From Lunularia cruciata (Eukaryota; Streptophyta; Marchantiopsida; Lunulariales; Lunulariaceae), in assembly GCA_948567375.1 (NCBI GenBank), contig OX419758.1:41545001-41609000 (forward strand): a DNA stretch of 64,000 nt. The letters run 5' to 3'. The position numbers and the translations under genes were made by a program. Shown here piece by piece: positions 33,149-44,753 of the stretch (its first letter is position 1; every line of letters starts with the position of its first letter). The notes beneath the pieces were generated by a model. It worked only from the letters and a program-made list of their open reading frames with translations, was not told the origin of the DNA and made no database searches.

Positions 33149-33236
33149 GAAGCTTCTAGAAGCTACTTACTTAAGATGCAAGCTAAGCTAACCGTGAAGC
33201 TTCCCAAGAAGCTTCCTAGATACTTCCGGAATATTC
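33149..33236 (-). promoter_or_regulatory. Heat-shock-element-like arrays in the 5' LTR U3
   Basis: Two perfect three-unit arrays of alternating GAA/TTC with 2-bp gaps occur: GAAgcTTCtaGAA at 33,149-33,161 and TTCcgGAAtaTTC at 33,224-33,236. More GAAgcTTC pairs surround them. Three or more such units form the canonical binding site of heat-shock transcription factors. They lie 140-240 bp upstream of a TATA box at 33,006-32,999 on the element strand. Binding is inferred, not shown. Confidence 0.6.
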
Positions 33237-33597
33237 TAGGCTAATTTGTCTTATGTGTTACTTCGTGAGCCCAACTGACTTCGTCGCTAAACTCCATATT
33301 GTTACATTTGGTGTGGAGGATTATGATTGGGGAGAGTTAGCATTTAGAGATATCATTGCAGATGTGTGGAGTTTGCAAAGCCAATTGAGTAGTCCTAAGG
33401 GGCGTAGGTTCAGAGTCACCTTCCTTGGGCAGATACTCACTCATCTCTTTCTAGAAAGAGGTTTCATTCTAGAGGAGGACGTGATGTACCTAAGTGATGG
33501 AGAGGAGGAGGAGATTATACACAAGGGAGAGCATGATGATGATCATAAGGATGCAGATAGCTTAGATGAGGATGGTGAGTGATTAATTAGGTTTGAG

Positions 33598-33598
<1 letters not shown>

Positions 33599-33656
<58 letters not shown>
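33599..33656. repeat. (TA)n microsatellite, about 58 bp
   Basis: This is an uninterrupted TA run just after the acidic end of the cargo-gene exon. Copy B has only a short TATATTTATATTTATTTATTT here (49,141-49,161), so the run expanded in copy A. Confidence 0.95.
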
Positions 33657-33661
<5 letters not shown>

Positions 33662-34551
33662 AAACATACAAAGTTCTTTTGTATATACCATTACCGAATT
33701 TAATAAATGAGTTGATTTAAGAAGCTTTAATTAATGTACTTGTGAACTTGGTGTATTTCTGAAATTCTAATATAAATTTATACTTGATGGATAACTAAAT
33801 GTACCACTTGTGAATAGGTCTTCAACAGATTTGTGTTGAGATACAACTCTTACCCTTTGTTGAGATAGCTCCTTTTCCCTCTTCTTCCACTTCACCACTT
33901 TCTTGGTCTATAGAGGAGGTTGGTGACCTCAGAGGGAGTTCACACCGGGTCTTGCCTCATGGCTTGTTTTTTTTCTATAGATATACAGCGAGATTCTAAG
34001 TTTAGAGGACTTAGAGTTAGATCATATGACCATCTTCCTTCATTAGGTTTACCTCTTTGTGATCTTTTGATCATAGATAGTTATGCATTCCCTTCTTATA
34101 GGAACCATCCACATGGTGCTATCCACCCTACCCACTTCCATCCTTATAGGGTACAGAGAGCATCATACAATTGGGCATTTGACCCTTTGATGAGTGCTTT
34201 GGACAGATTTGTCCATGATGATAGGCATACTATTAGTTGGGCAAAAGAGGAGTGGACATCAAGTAGACTAAGTTCTTATAGTAGTGAATCATATTCTCTT
34301 CTTACTAAAAATATTAGGCACCAAGACTTGGATGACAGCGAGTGGCCCCTATGGTGATCATTGAGTCCATTTAGGATTCAACATCATGTATATCATTGTA
34401 GACTTGAGGACGCAGTAGTAGCACTTAGACACCATGGTGCATCTCCCTCTTCTTCTTCACCTCTTCCTCTACCATAGTCATAGGTTTAGTTTTTATTTGC
34501 TCCCCATTTATATATATCATTTGTTCATTTATTCCCATGTATACATTTATC

Positions 34552-35399
34552 TTTTATACTCATATATATTTTAGTTTACACTTGTAAAATTCTCACAATT
34601 TTTTTTAACTCTCATATTTTAGTATGCTATATACTCCATTGTGCCTTGTGCATCAAACAGAACATCACCTAGCACCTATGTGCACCACCCACATCACAAG
34701 TCACCACACTTAACCCAGTATGGGTGTCACTCAACGCCAATGAGCATCTACCCGATTGACAAGTGCCAACAAGCCATGTCAAGTGCCACCGATTTAAAGT
34801 GAGCACCTACCACTATTTACAAGTGCCTACAAGCACAATCGGGTGTTGAGGAGCACCAACAAGCGGCTCTAGCCTTAATTTAACAAAGTGTGGCATTGAG
34901 CAACCACGAGCGGTGACAAAAAAGTGTTATGGGCAGCACTGAGCGGCAACCTGTGGCATCTTGGGTAGACTAGGTGCAATGAAGAAAAAACATGGGAGGA
35001 ACTGAGTGGTAAAGAAGTAATGATTAAGGACTAGCACCATTTATCAAGTTTCTATAACTCATCTTTATTATAATCATAATAAAGGTTACATGTTGGTATA
35101 CTATTTGCTATCACTATCAATATTGTAGGATGGACGTTGAACTTGAGTGAGCACTTTGAAATAGTTACTTATCTCCTTGGAAGTTTTCCCTGCCTCTATG
35201 AGACTCATTGTGATTTCATGAGTGTGCTTTGATTCCAAACTCTTCTCCTTAAATTTTTGTTTTTCTGCCTTAGCTTTCCTTCTATCTCTGCTCTATTTTT
35301 TCTCAACTTCAATTTTCATCTTCTCTATCTTTAATCTAACCCACTCTGCTTCCATTCTCATCATTTTTTCCCTCTTTTCCTCATGTTGGTGCCTTCTAG
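34552..35399. other. Low-complexity spacer with degenerate GCACC/GTGGCA motifs
   Basis: Between about 34,630 and 34,990 the words CACCTAGCACC, AAGTGCCAACAAGC, AGCACCAACAAGCGGC and GCACTGAGCGGCAACC recur irregularly. Similar degenerate motifs fill the cargo-gene intron at 26,920-27,260 and its copy-B counterpart at 48,070-48,400. No coding is recognised. Confidence 0.55.
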
Positions 35400-36660
35400 T
35401 TCAGCTAGTCATAACCTCTCCTTGGATTGTATGGTATATGCCTTCAACATCATAATTTTTGCTAAATCATGAGACAATGACGTACTAGGTGACAACCTGT
35501 GTACCTTACTTGCTAATATTCTACCTTTCCTCCTCTTTGGGTCATGTTCCCCTTCTTGGTCAATGAAAGCACCCTCGGATCCATCTCTTGTAGAAGTTAA
35601 AGGCGGCCGTGTCATGAAAGGTGAGTCTTCAATTGGTGGAACAAATGGAGACTCATCCTTGGGTGATAGGATTCCATTGTCCATGCGACTTGGTATATTT
35701 TCTCCCCCTTGGGTGTTTGCGAGCAACTAGGAGCCCAAGTAAGGGAGCACCACCTCGGGAGGAGATGGGAATTGCAAGCATTCTTGTGCACCTTCATGGA
35801 CCTCCTCCTCGCCACAAATCTTGCTCGAAGTAGGATTAAAAATCTCCTAAACTTACCATTGCAGGTGGAATTATGTTTTCTTTAGTCCCAAACATGGCTT
35901 CCATTCTTGAAAAATGCAGGCACATTCCATTCAATTTATCTTCTATAGTTCTCCACCCCTTGCCATATTCCTTCTCCGTGAGACCGTCTTGAGTAGACTT
36001 GTTCTTAAGCTCTCAAGTTTCTTTGTACTATTTCATGTACCACAACCATTTCTTGTAAAGCCTATCACCTGTCATAGAAGTAGGAAATCCTTGTCCCTCC
36101 CCAATAAAAAAGGTTGTCATGAAACTAAATGCAATCAATTTTTGAATGTGCTTTTGCAACTCACACCATGAATCTATGCAAAATGCTTGGGGTCCTCCAA
36201 ATAATCCATTATTTGGCTATAATGGTGCGTTGCTATGCTAAATTGTTCATCCTCCTTTGTTTTGACCGGCGCACATGAAGCCATCCTCAACAAGTCTCCA
36301 AATTTCCCTAATGGTTGTTGAGGGTGTGAATCCAAAGATGACTCTATAGGTCCTGGATCAGCATCAAAGAGTGACTCTTTTGCACTAAAGGTACGCTACG
36401 TGCCATTTGCAAAAATATTAATTCAAACCACCTATCACGGATTTCCACTCAAAGTGATCTTGGTCAGTGCAATAAAACTCTAGTTGATCATCGTTTACCA
36501 CATGATAATGCAAGCATATGTAATAAATGGTGGCCATATAGACACCCAAGTGTATAAAATTGATCTTCCATTGCAAAAAAATTGTTCCACTCCTGACATC
36601 AAATTCCTCAACCCCTAATCAATTTCTTGGTTGCCGCACGGCGGCATTGATCATTTCCCA
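35400..36660 (-). pseudogene. Convergent accessory ORF of Harbinger copy A (broken)
   Basis: On the minus strand, fragments in several frames include DDQLEFYCTDQDHFEW (about 36,500), GDRLYKKW (36,069-36,046), EYGKGWRTIEDKLNGMC (about 35,960) and an open 105-aa frame 35,726-35,409 with a lysine/arginine-rich segment. The GDRLYKKW and GWR-I-DK words recur in copy C on the plus strand (51,220-51,370). PIF/Harbinger elements usually carry a second, DNA-binding (Myb/SANT-like) protein besides the transposase. The position next to the right terminus fits, but I cannot confirm a Myb fold. Frameshifts and stops make it a pseudogene. Confidence 0.5.
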
Positions 36661-37051
36661 CACCAATGTGAAACTACAAAACCGTTAGTTGCCGGACAAC
36701 TCGCACATTTGCTCAGGAGGGTGGTGAATTTGAGTTTAGAATTTTGAATTGTTGAGGTGATGCATTTGGATCTTGAATATGCAAACCAAATCATAAATCA
36801 TTTTGACTCATCTAACTACATATCCATCCTCTTGAGAGAGCACATCACTTTGTCTGACAATCATTTATTTAGTTACGGCATTCCTAAACATTTGATACAT
36901 CAGGCTTGAGTTTTATAAATGAATAAAATTTGGATAAAATATCCCATAACTGAATTCACATAGCGTTTAGGTATTACACTCTAGTCTGGTTACAGAGTTC
37001 ACTAATATATATTATGAAGTTTGTTAAGAATCCCTTAGACATCCATCAAAT

Positions 37052-37067
37052 CTATTTCTGAAACCCC
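37052..37067. repeat. Right terminal inverted repeat of Harbinger copy A
   Basis: CTATTTCTGAAACCCC is the exact reverse complement of the left terminus and is followed by TAA. It lies about 14 kb from the left end, beyond the minus-strand accessory ORF. Pairing stops after 16 bp. Confidence 0.7.
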
Positions 37068-40000
37068 TAATATCTTGTCATTTCTCTGGGTCTAAAGGTT
37101 GTCGGCCTCGAAAGTTCACACATTTCTGCATGGATTCTAGTCATTTCTTTTGGCTAGAAATGACTAGGCTCAACCAGGCCCAAAACCTTAACTTTAACGT
37201 TCTGTTTCCATTCCAATCTTTGTTGACTAACTTACCGTCCACCCGAAAATTTAAGTTCTTTATTCCCGTCCGGACCAAAAGTATATTGTCTTGTGTATCG
37301 GACTTGAACTCCAGACCGGGCCGAATTCTCCGTCCAGCTAGAAAGCCAAATTTGTCTGTTTGTGGTTGAATTCTTTTTTCAACAAAATCTATTATTTTTT
37401 TTTCGATTCCAGCTGAACTCCAGTGCGGAACTATGTTTAGATACTATGTTCAATCACTTATAATTCCACCCATCCATCTTGCATTCCTGCAAACCCGAAA
37501 ATGGATGATCTATTTTTCCTTCCTTCGCGTACCATCTGTCCACTACACATTTCCATTTCCATGCGAATTATGATCAAGCAGTGTTCTCCAAAACTTTTAA
37601 GTTGGACCACAATTCGAAAGCCCTGATATTTCAGTTCGTTTTGAGTTGCAACGTTTAGCAAAGATGACAGACCATCTTCTATGTGAAATTGGACATTTCA
37701 AGTACAGTAGGAAACTATAAGAAGAGAGTCTAGTTGTTCATGAAATTAGATACTATTAGAACTCGCTTGTTATGTCCCGATAAGTCTTTTTTTAAACTTG
37801 GGATGTTATTAATTACATCTGCCAAACAAATTTCGATACTATTCAGTCCATCTCGAGTAAATAATGAGAGATAAGAAACCTGAAGAGAGAAAGAGAACAA
37901 ACTTTCATCATGACGTGATTTAGATTGTCGTTCACTGCGTAGTTTAAATTAAAATATAGAAAAACGGTCTGTTACAAATAACAGTTATGGAACAATTAAC
38001 AAATAAAAGATTGAATCATGACAACTAAACTAACAAGAAGGCTGGGAAGCCTATATGGGCCTCACAAAGAAAAAAATCTAACATGTAAAATGTAAAGAAG
38101 CTAAACTTTAATTAACAAGCAAAAGATTGAATCACAACAAATAAAAGAACAAGAAGATGGGAGTCCTGTATCAAGCCTTATATAGATAACAGAAAATTTA
38201 AGATGTAAAATGAATTTAACTTCCAATGGCATCACAATGGAATATCTGTATTGCTATAATTACTATTGTTGTAATTATTATCATAGTTATGTAAGTCTAA
38301 TGGTCTACATAGAATTTGGAGTACCAAATAAGCATTAGTAGATTTAGCTGACTATCTATTGTAATTGCTCTCTTAAGATTGTACACACAGTTGCTCTTTA
38401 TGAAAAATGTACATCTATTATCTACAATAAGCTATTATGTGAGAAAGTAGAAATGATTCTCACTTCCAAAATACGACAAAAGTGAAATTTATTAAAACCA
38501 TTGATAAAAATTTCAAACACAATATCCATAACACTCTATAACTCCAAGTCTAGAGGAATAAAGCAATAACCGTGTTGCATATCCTTATACTTAGACACTT
38601 TTGTCATTGTAGCTTTACTTGTTGTACATCCAAGAAGATAACCAACAACATTGCTAATATCTTGACCATATACAAGTATATCTTAACTCATGTGGTCTGC
38701 AATATCTATCAATGTCTCTCCAAGTGAAGAATCATGTCACGACATTCGTAGCATTGAGGCTAGTTTGCTTGGATGTTGGAGTGGTAGTGTTGGTAGTCAT
38801 AGATATTTTGGTAGTTATTCACGTACTACTTGTTGGCGGTCTGATTTCATGTTAGTGCTGTGGATCACATAGTGAGACACACCGTCCCTTGCACCGCTCA
38901 CACCGTCGTATGTGCCTTCAGCGGTGCTGTTAGGGCTAGAGACCTAGGTCGAGCAAAGGGGTATACCTTTGAAGTGTAGCTTCAAAGAGATCACTTCTCT
39001 GATGTTGAGCCTTTTGAGAGCTTGGCTATAGTGGATACAGGCAGGGGAACATCACCTTGAGTCTTTTAGCTAGAGTGGGTGTGGCTTGATTATAATTAGT
39101 GCACAATTTTTGGAATATTGTTGAGTGAAGGATTGACTACCTATCTGATTTGAGTGTGATTTGAGTGGAAGAACAAAATGATTATTGAGGCACTTTAGAA
39201 TTCATGTATGACTTATGGGTGAATTGTGCTTCTATAATGTATGATGTTGACAGCTATGTATGTTATGTACCAATGTATATATGCATGACAATCCATTTTT
39301 GTGTTTCATTGAAAAATACTAGATCTCTTATTATACTATAGATATCTATTTTCTATCTATTTTCTATCTATCATAACGATAACCATTTGTATGAATCTTG
39401 ATAAGACCCAAAGCAATACCACACTCATAAGTGAGTAATGAAGATCCGGATGAAAAACCAAACTTTGGAAAAATTACTTTGTTATAAAGAAAGCAACAAT
39501 TGCAAGTTAGAATACCCTAATTCAAGGTCAAACTAGGATCCAAGAGCATGCATCCTTACTAGAGAAAGAGGAAGGACATGCACTAGTAATATGAGGAATA
39601 GATGGATGAAATAAAAGAGAAAGTAAAGCTTGCTAAAATTATTGGTCCATCAAGGAAGATTTCAAACCTCTTGTCCAATCAAAAGGCAAAGAGGCAAAGG
39701 ATAGAATATTATCTCATATTTGAGAAGAAAAACCATATCTCAATTGCCACAATAGTATTTGGAGAGAAAAGTATCCTTCCACTTCCATCACATAAAACTC
39801 CAAAAATAGCCTATAAACAAGCACAAGATAGAAGGTAAGCAAAGGTGCCAATAGTTTTCAACTACTCAAGAATGCAACATGTGCAATCTTTCACATAGAC
39901 CTACACTTCTACAAAAAATTAGCAAAGAGGTATATCTACACATCAAATCCCCTATCACATACTCCAAAGTCTTTGGTCTAATGATACTACCAAGAACTTC

Positions 40001-41188
40001 TATAATTTTCTCATCAAATACTCTCATTTATGATAAGAAATTTGGAGACATAAAAACTCCAAAAGTTAGGTAAGTTGGTCAACAAGCACTATTAGAAGAG
40101 ATTATACCAAATGCAACCCATGGATCGTTGAGGAAAATCATCCATATAAAAGATACACTCTATAAAGGTTGTGCTTACTATTGGCACCCAAAGAATGCAT
40201 AAGACATATGTAAAAGTAATAAAAGAAGTTTAGGGTTTAGGGTCATATTAATAAAATACTCCTTTGAAAGCATAAGGTAAGGAGGAATACCTAAAATGAA
40301 CTAAGTTTACACTTTGACACCTTGACTTTGAAGCTAAGATGAAACATAATAGTCAAGTGGGCAAAGGTCTGCTTAATTTGGTCTATTTTGCACAAATATA
40401 TGTATCATCTACCTAAGAAGAGGGAGTAAACATAATTTAGCATGACCAAAGTAGTAAAATAAAGATCTAAAAAATGGACCATTGCAAAGAGAAATAATCC
40501 CAAGGATCTTCTTATACTAGTAATTGACTGAAGAACACAATGATCCTTTCCTATGAGAAATTATGTTGGCAGTGAAGAGAAGAATGAGAATCATAAAAGT
40601 ACTATATGAAAAGAACAAAACTTGCAAATCATATACCAATGTCCCTAAAAGCTCTCTAAAGATGGATGCACATGAGATATCCTTTAAATTATTCTAACAT
40701 TTACCTACAAGAAAACCCAATGGATGGATATTCAAAATTTTCTAATGCAAAGAAATATAATCTTACCACCTCTCAATGTACTAACTCAAATTGATGTAGA
40801 CTAAGGTGTTTTTGGAAGTAAAAGCAATGTCAAAGGATAATAATACACTTAAAAAAGTGCAATAAGGCCTCTTTAATAGCAATTGGCCTCATGCACCCAT
40901 ATCTTTCTTTATCACAAGAAGTTTAAGAGCACCTAGCACTTTACTAACTATGAGAGGAATCTCCTCCCTCATTATAATTAATTGGAATAACTCTAAGCAA
41001 CCAATAGAGTGATCATCTTTTGTGAAGAAATTTCTAAGTTGCTCATAAAAAATCCTTAACAAGCCAATTGAGAAATGTGAGAAATGTGAGATCATGCACA
41101 ATACATGAGCAAAATGCAATTTATCAAGATATAATACCTCCTTAAGCTGATACTCCAAGACCTACAATGGTACTCCTCTTGTGATGGA

Positions 41189-41352
41189 GGATTTAGTAAG
41201 TATAATGAGGAAATAATCTTATCAATGGTAGTAGTAATAGATAAAGTGTGTAGGGCTTGTGTCACTCTATGAAGTAGTAGTAAGTATGACGAAATAGTCT
41301 TATAAATGATATTAGTTATAGACAAAAGGTGTAGTGCTTGTGTCGCTATGGT
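41189..41352. repeat. Diverged tandem duplication of about 85 bp
   Basis: AGTAAGTAT, then GAAATA-TCTTAT-AATG, TAGTAATAGA/TAGTTATAGA and GTGTAG-GCTTGTGTC-CT, occur twice in the same order (about 41,189-41,272 and 41,279-41,352). On the minus strand this appears as a repeated ATQALH-LSIT phrase inside one open frame. No family is recognised. Confidence 0.65.
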
Positions 41353-42709
41353 AAACTCTCCAATATGACCCAAACTATATAGTTGCAACCAAGTGGAAAT
41401 TTAATATCATGTAACTAAGATTATAACCTAAAATGTGAAGCTTGTGTGGACATCCCTTATAAAGTGATCCAATCTCCAAATAGAAGCTATAAGATCTATC
41501 AACTACATGCCTTTGCTTAACATACCTCTTATAGTATTAAAAAGGTACCACAATAAAAGTAAGATAAATAAGAACCAACTAAATCAACTTGAGAATAACA
41601 TATCAATTAAAAAAAAGTAAGTTAAAATGCTATACAACCTCGTAATAAAGGAATGCATAAAGAAGCCTATAAAATAAGCACGGATATAGAAACTAGTCCT
41701 AAATAGTTGTAGAATATAATAAACATATATGCTAACCACTTATATGAATCAATCAATATACATAAAATGGTCAATAAAAGTATCAACATAGTACAGATAA
41801 TTCGGGATATCAATTTTCTTACTTGCATCAGATAGGTACCCCCAAGTGATCTAATCATAATCTTATACATCTTCATCAAATGTGTATTTACCTTCCGATG
41901 TAAAGAATCTATGAGACACAATGTGTGGTGTATCTTGAGGTTGTTTGGAGTATTCCACATATGGAAGTGTAGTAACCACTAACACAAAAATAACTATAAT
42001 AACATAGAATACTCTATCTTATATTTTCATATTTACAAAACCATAGCCATTTACATCTAATTTCCGGTGAATAAATATTAATTATTTGAAACACCAAAAA
42101 AGTTATAATTTTACTCAACCCCTATATTTAGCAAACTAAATTCTAATAGGATAGAACTAAAATATGAAAAAAAATCTCAAGCCATCATTTTTGTAATCTA
42201 TCCCAACCCTAAAATTTCTAAAACATATTTTTTATTTTAATATTTTCCGTTACCTTTAAATTAAATTCCATTATTTATAAATTAACAAAATAATCTATAT
42301 ATTAAATTCTAACAAATAATATACATATAAAAAGTGAGAAATTCTAATCGAGTGCCTCTCTATCTCTCTCCTCCCCATCGCACCTTTCCCGAACATCCTA
42401 AACCACGTAAATGCAGTACCTTTCCCGAATATATCAAATATGGGAAAAAGGCTTAGCACGTAGAACACAAGAAGATGCGAAGACCAAATCTCAAATATAG
42501 AGTTATGGGGTAATGCACCCGCCCCGAGATTCAACTCTTCTACAGGTAGATACTTTCCCTTCCAAACACATGATTAAGGCATAAACTACAGTAGGTTTAT
42601 AGTAGTCTTGTCTGTTAATAGATAATTCTCTAAGTACCGCACTTCACAGATTGATTTTAAGATTAACGCTACTCCTTTACTGGACATCCGTATGTCTACG
42701 GTACAAGAA

Positions 42710-42795
42710 ACAAGCGATCGCATAGAGAATACGAAGGATGGGAAGGCCCATCAAGCCGTACAAAAGAGAGACAAAAAAGATAAAATGGAAAGTCG
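42710..42795. mobile_element. MITE-like dispersed repeat, distant copy
   Basis: The words GCGATCGCATAGAGAATACG, AAGGATGGGAAGGCCCATCA and AGCCGTACAAAAGAGAGACA occur in the family order. The right GGGGTTTAG-type end is missing. This copy lies 20 kb from the next member. Confidence 0.6.
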
Positions 42796-44753
42796 AAGGG
42801 TTCACGACTGTTGAATATCACGAGAAATCTAGAAGGGACGCGTAGCTCTTTACGGCAGCGGGGTCTTCACTAGCCGGTAGTCTCAAATTTTCCTGTAAAT
42901 CTAAACCTTGAAATATTACGATTATTCAATAATCTATATTTGAAAACCCCCATAGCACCGGGAGTCCATTGGAAAATTCGTCTAAGCGTCCAGTGCAAGT
43001 ACACCTCTGCTTGTAGTTTAGGATTTATCCGTATCCAGTTGTATTCTCGTCATACGGAGCTTCTCAATGTAGAGAAGGAATTAATTATACCACGTTGCAG
43101 TACGTGGCACACATGCGTTCTAGGTGGCTTATTAGTGAGCTCGTGCCGGCAACTGATGTTCTTTGTCTATCGCTAAAGTATGTTTCCGTACACCAGTTTA
43201 GGTTGAATTCTAGGTAGTGACTGCTTTATGAACAACACGATCTAGTTGTGATATCCATTGTCGCATAGCACAAGGACTGATTTAACCCGTCAAGGCTTCG
43301 AGGGGGTCGGTTAAGTCTTTTTACCAACGTTGGTAACAACTTCGGCTAAGTCGAAGTCTCAAAATATGGGGTCGGTTAGATATATCTTTGCAAATCTCAT
43401 GAGGATTAGATATTGTTATCATTCTCCCATTACGTCTTTGAAATGAAAAGTGTGTTATTTCGTTTAAAGTTAATACCCTTCAATGAGTGAGTTTGGATTT
43501 AAAATATGAAATAGGGATGGTGTAGAATGTTATGCTAGGATTCATATCTTTTAAGCATATCGACTCTGACATGAATTGATTGCAAAACGATTCAGATTGG
43601 AATAAATCAAAGATCATATGAGACCTTGGAACGTCACAAGTTCATGCTCTCACCTAAAAAGAAGTTCAAACTCTTCGATTTTAATAATGCTTTTGTTTCT
43701 TTTCTAGTTTAATTCTCTTTTCCTTTTGCCGAACCTTCAGATACGATATGCCGGGCAAAATATCGGACATTTTCAATACCAAGACGAAAATGGAACCTGG
43801 AATTTTATGTGTTGATTTTAGTTTTTTTACATTCGGGTACCAAAATGTCGGGTGACCAAAATAGCCAAGATCTAACCTGCCCGGACCAAAGGGTGAGTGC
43901 AGATATAAGGGGGTTTCAAATTCCAAAATATCAAAATTATACAGGTAGAGCTCTGAACTCCATAAAATATGAGTGGTCATAAAAGTTAGTGGTCCCAATA
44001 ATGAATGGTCTCGGATAGATTTGTATGGGTACCAAAATGTAGGTTCGCCAAACGCGGGGATTTCAAATTTTACGTTTTATGGCTAGTTTACTATGAGGAT
44101 GTGGGACTTAATTACTGATGCATTTTCGAGTTAATTCTAACCACCCATGTTACACTAACCACCTGGATTAAGCCAGATGTAAGTGAGAGGTATTATGAGA
44201 GAATGACTTGTTAAATCCGGTTTGAAAATCAAAATCCTCCCGCATCCTTCCACCATTTTGAAAAAATAGTCTCTCTCCTTGTACTTGCATCTCATCATGC
44301 CCCTCCAACGGATTGACATATCAGGCGTGTTAGAATAGTTCCTAATGGTACACCATTAGAACATCTTTTTATTCTTATTCTAAGGTGTTGGAATTGGTGA
44401 TTAAACAGACCACCTGTTGGCAGACCATCCCAACATAAAATAGTAATAGAGTGTATGCAAGAAAATTGAAATCAAGATCTAGATTTACTTCTTATAATTT
44501 GGAAACATGGATGAATCTCCTATTCACTCTGCTTTGCAATTTGAATTTGCTCCCACCCCTCTTATGCATGTTCAATTCAAAGAATTACTTGACAAGATGG
44601 TTGCTTTTGTCCCACTTTCATGTGTGAATGCAACAAGCAAATGATCAAAGGGTGTGTCTATGCAAGCACATGGCAAAGGGAGGGTCAAGGGTTACCGTCC
44701 ACCCACCGAGTAGCAATTTGGGCAAAAAAAAAGAAAAAAGTGAAGATGACATG

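Larger units (their letters stand above)
27664..33306 (-). mobile_element. Ty3/gypsy chromovirus LTR retrotransposon (5.64 kb, near-complete but broken)
   Basis: It reads on the minus strand. The LTRs are 32,895-33,306 (5') and 27,664-28,091 (3'), both TGTAA...TTACA in plus orientation. A 5-bp target duplication TTTGG flanks it (27,659-27,663 and 33,307-33,311). The empty target (GAGATTTGGTGTGGAGG) is preserved in Harbinger copy B at about 48,805. The domain order gag, protease, reverse transcriptase, RNase H, integrase, chromodomain defines a chromovirus. Stops and frameshifts in gag, RT, integrase and chromodomain show it cannot act alone. The LTRs differ by about a dozen substitutions, mostly transitions, plus a 14-bp indel, so the insertion is fairly recent relative to its host repeat. 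Confidence 0.95.
32895..33306 (-). repeat. 5' LTR of the chromovirus
   Basis: This LTR is 412 bp. On the minus strand it runs TGTAACAATATGG to GGTCTTTTACA. The U3 part (right side) is built of about 55-bp repeats of GCAAGCTAAGCTA and GAAGCTTC words, followed by a TATA box at 33,006-32,999. It matches the 3' LTR at about 97% and lacks a 14-bp repeat unit present there. Confidence 0.95.
26581..34476 (+). pseudogene. Unrecognised multi-exon cargo gene of the Harbinger element, copy A
   Basis: I do not recognise this gene. Exon 1 starts at ATG 26,581 (MAKIWGYEKIVDGPD), contains EGDWLIA and HYPHPEG, and ends at a donor after 26,811, with stops near 26,749. A second exon (about 27,330-27,658) encodes MPRKRTPRRR, DWFPQRDKVAKRYLARQC and KTKLRRFG. 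It is interrupted there by the gypsy element and resumes at 33,312 with GVEDYDWGELAFRD, FLGQILTHLFLERGF and an acidic end (GEEEEIIHKGEHDDDH). A C-terminal segment lies at about 33,930-34,476 (NHPHGAIH, SALDRFVHDDRHTISWA, DDSEWPLW). Copy B has an extra coiled-coil segment of about 1.1 kb before this part, deleted here. Both copies share a frameshift upstream of VRDALAMP. Its position inside a transposon suggests a captured or self-encoded accessory function. Confidence 0.6.
23075..37067 (+). mobile_element. PIF/Harbinger-type DNA transposon, copy A (with nested gypsy element)
   Basis: The ends are perfect 16-bp inverted repeats: GGGGTTTCAGAAATAG at 23,075-23,090 and its complement at 37,052-37,067. 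The 3-bp flanks TAG and TAA fit the 3-bp TWA-type target duplication of PIF/Harbinger with one change. Inside, left to right, are a decayed DDE transposase (+), an unrecognised multi-exon cargo gene (+) and a convergent accessory ORF (-). The 5.6-kb chromovirus at 27,664-33,306 was inserted later. Without it the element would be about 8.3 kb, large for the superfamily. Copy B (45,264-51,132) is collinear over most of the length at roughly 85-90% identity. Confidence 0.75.
37068..44753. other. AT-rich region without recognised genes
   Basis: About 7.7 kb with only chance-level open frames. I could not recognise transposon domains, RNA genes or splice-consistent coding. Minor structure: a short tandem duplication at about 41,189-41,352, a MITE-like copy at 42,710-42,795 and a perfect 16-bp palindrome TTACCAACGTTGGTAA at 43,321-43,336. 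Much of it is probably ancient, unrecognisable repeat DNA. Confidence 0.5.

Noticed and set aside
35222-36171. Plus-strand frames in the right part of Harbinger copy A
   Set aside because: They are antisense to the accessory ORF, whose GDRLYKKW word is shared with copy C.
39400-42000. Possible copia-type element
   Set aside because: I translated parts of it by eye and found no integrase, RT or GAG landmark; only a short tandem duplication is solid.
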